A stretch of DNA of 7,047 nt from an uncultured Bacteroidota bacterium (GTDB lineage: Bacteria; Bacteroidota; Bacteroidia; B-17B0; Aurantibacillaceae). Location: contig CALMNJ010000123.1 of the NCBI GenBank assembly GCA_937868675.1, positions 1-7,047 of the forward strand, given 5' to 3'. A model generated the notes under the pieces. It saw only the letters and a program-made list of their open reading frames with translations. It searched no databases and was not told where the DNA came from. Made by a program: the position numbers and the translations under genes. The first letter of the stretch is position 1. The number at the start of each line of letters is the position of its first letter. This document shows positions 6,133 through 7,047 of the stretch, piece after piece.

Positions 6133-6984
6133 CTAATGACTCCTTAAGCGCCTGTAAAGCCTGTAAAAAGGCCGGGCCGTAGAGATCAGTTTGAAATAAA
6201 GGTCCCATTTGCCTTTATCAGTTGGGAATTCATCATGCCGGTGGATAGGAGCTTTCATATACTCCTCAAAGCTTTGTTTTGTGAATCCGAGTTTTTTAAT
6301 GACAAACTCCATGTCTGTTTTAAGTTGCGTTTCGTTGTAACCCGGCAATGCGAACTCCTCCAGCGCCTGTTGCCGTGTTATTTGTCCTGCCTGAATCAGA
6401 ATGGAGAGATGAAACTGTCTTTTGTCAAACCCGAATTTTTCTTTCAGAATATATCCCTGATAGAATCGGGTGAATACATTTTCGTAATGTTTACCACCAT
6501 AATCACGCCAGCCCAACTCACGCTTTATAAGTTCTTTCACTTCGGCCTTGTTATAGTTGGTGTAGTTGAGGAGGTAGAGATAGTTTAGTTTACGATCAAT
6601 CATCCTCTGCCGCCAAAAACTGTATATCGGAAAAGTTTTAAAAGGAACCTTACCAAACTTTTTATGTATTGCAGAGATGTTCACAACATCCATTTTGTCG
6701 TGGCGCCAGCTTTTTGGCAAATAGGTTCCTTCAGTAACCACATTATGTCCGGTGAGAACAAATTTTATTCCGTGTTCCAATGCTGCTTTATAGCCGCACG
6801 CTATCAAGGCGTAATCATATGGCAATTCCAGATCAACGACGCCTGCTTTAAAAAAGGATAGCTGGATATCCTTAATTTCTTCCCAATCAAGCACCAGGGT
6901 GTACAGATCGAACCCTGTTTTAGAAACAATGTTTTCGATATTTTTAACTGCCAGCTCCGAGTTCCATCCATTATCACAATGCAG
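6133..6984 (-). CDS. N-acetyl sugar amidotransferase (WbpG/WbuX family), 5'-truncated
   Basis: The open frame ends at TAG (6135-6133) and runs up to 6984. The GTG at 6894 is not the start, because 30 family-like codons precede it, including HCDNGWNSELAVKNIENIV. About 283 residues remain of a protein usually near 370-380. Missing is the N-terminal part with the Cys-rich metal site and the PP-loop SGGxDS that binds ATP. Retained, numbering from 6984, are TGHNVVTEG (78-86), LPKSW (89-93), HKKFGK (107-112) and GWRDYGGKHYENVFTRFYQG (158-177), the signature of the family. These enzymes, with HisH/HisF-like ammonia-supplying partners, are proposed to convert an N-acetyl sugar nucleotide into an acetamidino sugar in the cytoplasm. 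The partners should lie to the right of this window. The break at 6985 is caused by the scrambled end, not by a true stop. Confidence 0.92.
   Translation of the reverse strand: MHCDNGWNSELAVKNIENIVSKTGFDLYTLVLDWEEIKDIQLSFFKAGVVDLELPYDYALIACGYKAALEHGIKFVLTGHNVVTEGTYLPKSWRHDKMDVVNISAIHKKFGKVPFKTFPIYSFWRQRMIDRKLNYLYLLNYTNYNKAEVKELIKRELGWRDYGGKHYENVFTRFYQGYILKEKFGFDKRQFHLSILIQAGQITRQQALEEFALPGYNETQLKTDMEFVIKKLGFTKQSFEEYMKAPIHRHDEFPTDKGKWDLYFKLISTARPFYRLYRRLRSH
6139..6145 (-). promoter_or_regulatory. Ribosome binding site deciding the TTG start
   Basis: AAGGAGT on the - strand lies inside the last codons of the amidotransferase gene, about ten bases before the TTG at 6129. It is the best Shine-Dalgarno match in the window and supports TTG as the true start of the family 4 glycosyltransferase. 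Confidence 0.6.
6907..6961. repeat. 55-bp direct repeat, copy 1 (in the gene)
   Basis: This stretch is repeated perfectly at 6993-7047, with 31 bases between. This copy is the genuine one: on the - strand it encodes the conserved family sequence from SELAVKNIENIV to SKTGFD and continues in frame on both sides. Confidence 0.95.
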
Positions 6985-6998
6985 TTAAAAATATCGAA
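6934..6998. repeat. 18-bp inverted repeat at the right-end junction
   Basis: TTCGATATTTTTAACTGC at 6934-6951 is the exact reverse complement of 6981-6998, and occurs a third time, in forward orientation, at 7020-7037. The inverted segment overlaps the start of direct-repeat copy 2 by six bases (6993-6998, ATCGAA), so the junction shows short homology. The 29 bases between the arms include gene sequence encoding CDNGW. Confidence 0.9.
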
Positions 6999-7047
6999 CC
7001 CTGTTTTAGAAACAATGTTTTCGATATTTTTAACTGCCAGCTCCGAG
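6993..7047. repeat. 55-bp direct repeat, copy 2 (at the window end)
   Basis: This is an exact copy of 6907-6961 that runs into the window edge, so its true length is unknown. It is separated from the gene by an inverted fragment and a stop codon in the gene's frame, and contributes nothing to the protein. It is most likely a chimeric read or an assembly duplication. Confidence 0.9.

Noticed and set aside
6235..6861. + strand open frames 6235-6588 and 6664-6861
   Set aside because: They are antisense to the conserved amidotransferase gene and have no recognisable product.
6907..7047. CRISPR array or phase-variable inversion site at the right end
   Set aside because: There are only two direct copies, one is coding sequence of a conserved gene, and the spacer contains gene sequence. 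No recombinase or further repeats are seen.

Overview
The window looks like part of a surface-polysaccharide (O-antigen or capsule) biosynthesis locus from a member of the Bacteroidota, probably taken from a metagenome or draft contig. The lineage is inferred from moderately AT-rich DNA, weak or absent Shine-Dalgarno sites, Lys/Asn/Phe/Tyr-rich proteins and the family types present. It cannot be placed more precisely by reading alone.

Layout. Two gene sets converge on a 184-bp gap at 2435-2618. On the + strand are a 5'-truncated protein of unknown function (to 543), an SDR-family nucleotide-sugar epimerase of the CDP-paratose/tyvelose 2-epimerase type (540-1619, joined by an ATGA overlap), and a polyprenyl-phosphate-sugar synthase-like family 2 glycosyltransferase (1697-2434). 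On the - strand, reading right to left, is a compact operon: a 5'-truncated N-acetyl sugar amidotransferase of the WbpG/WbuX family (6984-6133), a family 4-type GT-B glycosyltransferase (6129-4882), a family 2 GT-A glycosyltransferase (4866-3901) and a polytopic Wzy-type O-antigen polymerase/ligase (3899-2619). A weak intrinsic terminator follows the last gene.

How they may work together. The amidotransferase would put an acetamidino-type group on an N-acetyl sugar. The two glycosyltransferases would add sugars to a lipid-linked repeat unit, and the Wzy-like protein would polymerise it or pass it on. The + strand pair suggests a second branch: an epimerised sugar nucleotide, and a polyprenyl-phosphate-linked sugar donor for a membrane transferase that is not in the window. 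This pathway view is inference from families and context.

Both ends look technically imperfect. The left end is a near-pure T run. The right end has a 55-bp direct duplication with an 18-bp inverted segment between the copies, joined at short homologies inside the amidotransferase gene. This looks more like a template-switch or assembly chimera than biology. I did not find a convincing new biological system. The points most worth a second look are the Phe in place of the SDR catalytic Tyr in the epimerase, the scrambled right end, and the unidentified protein at the left edge.
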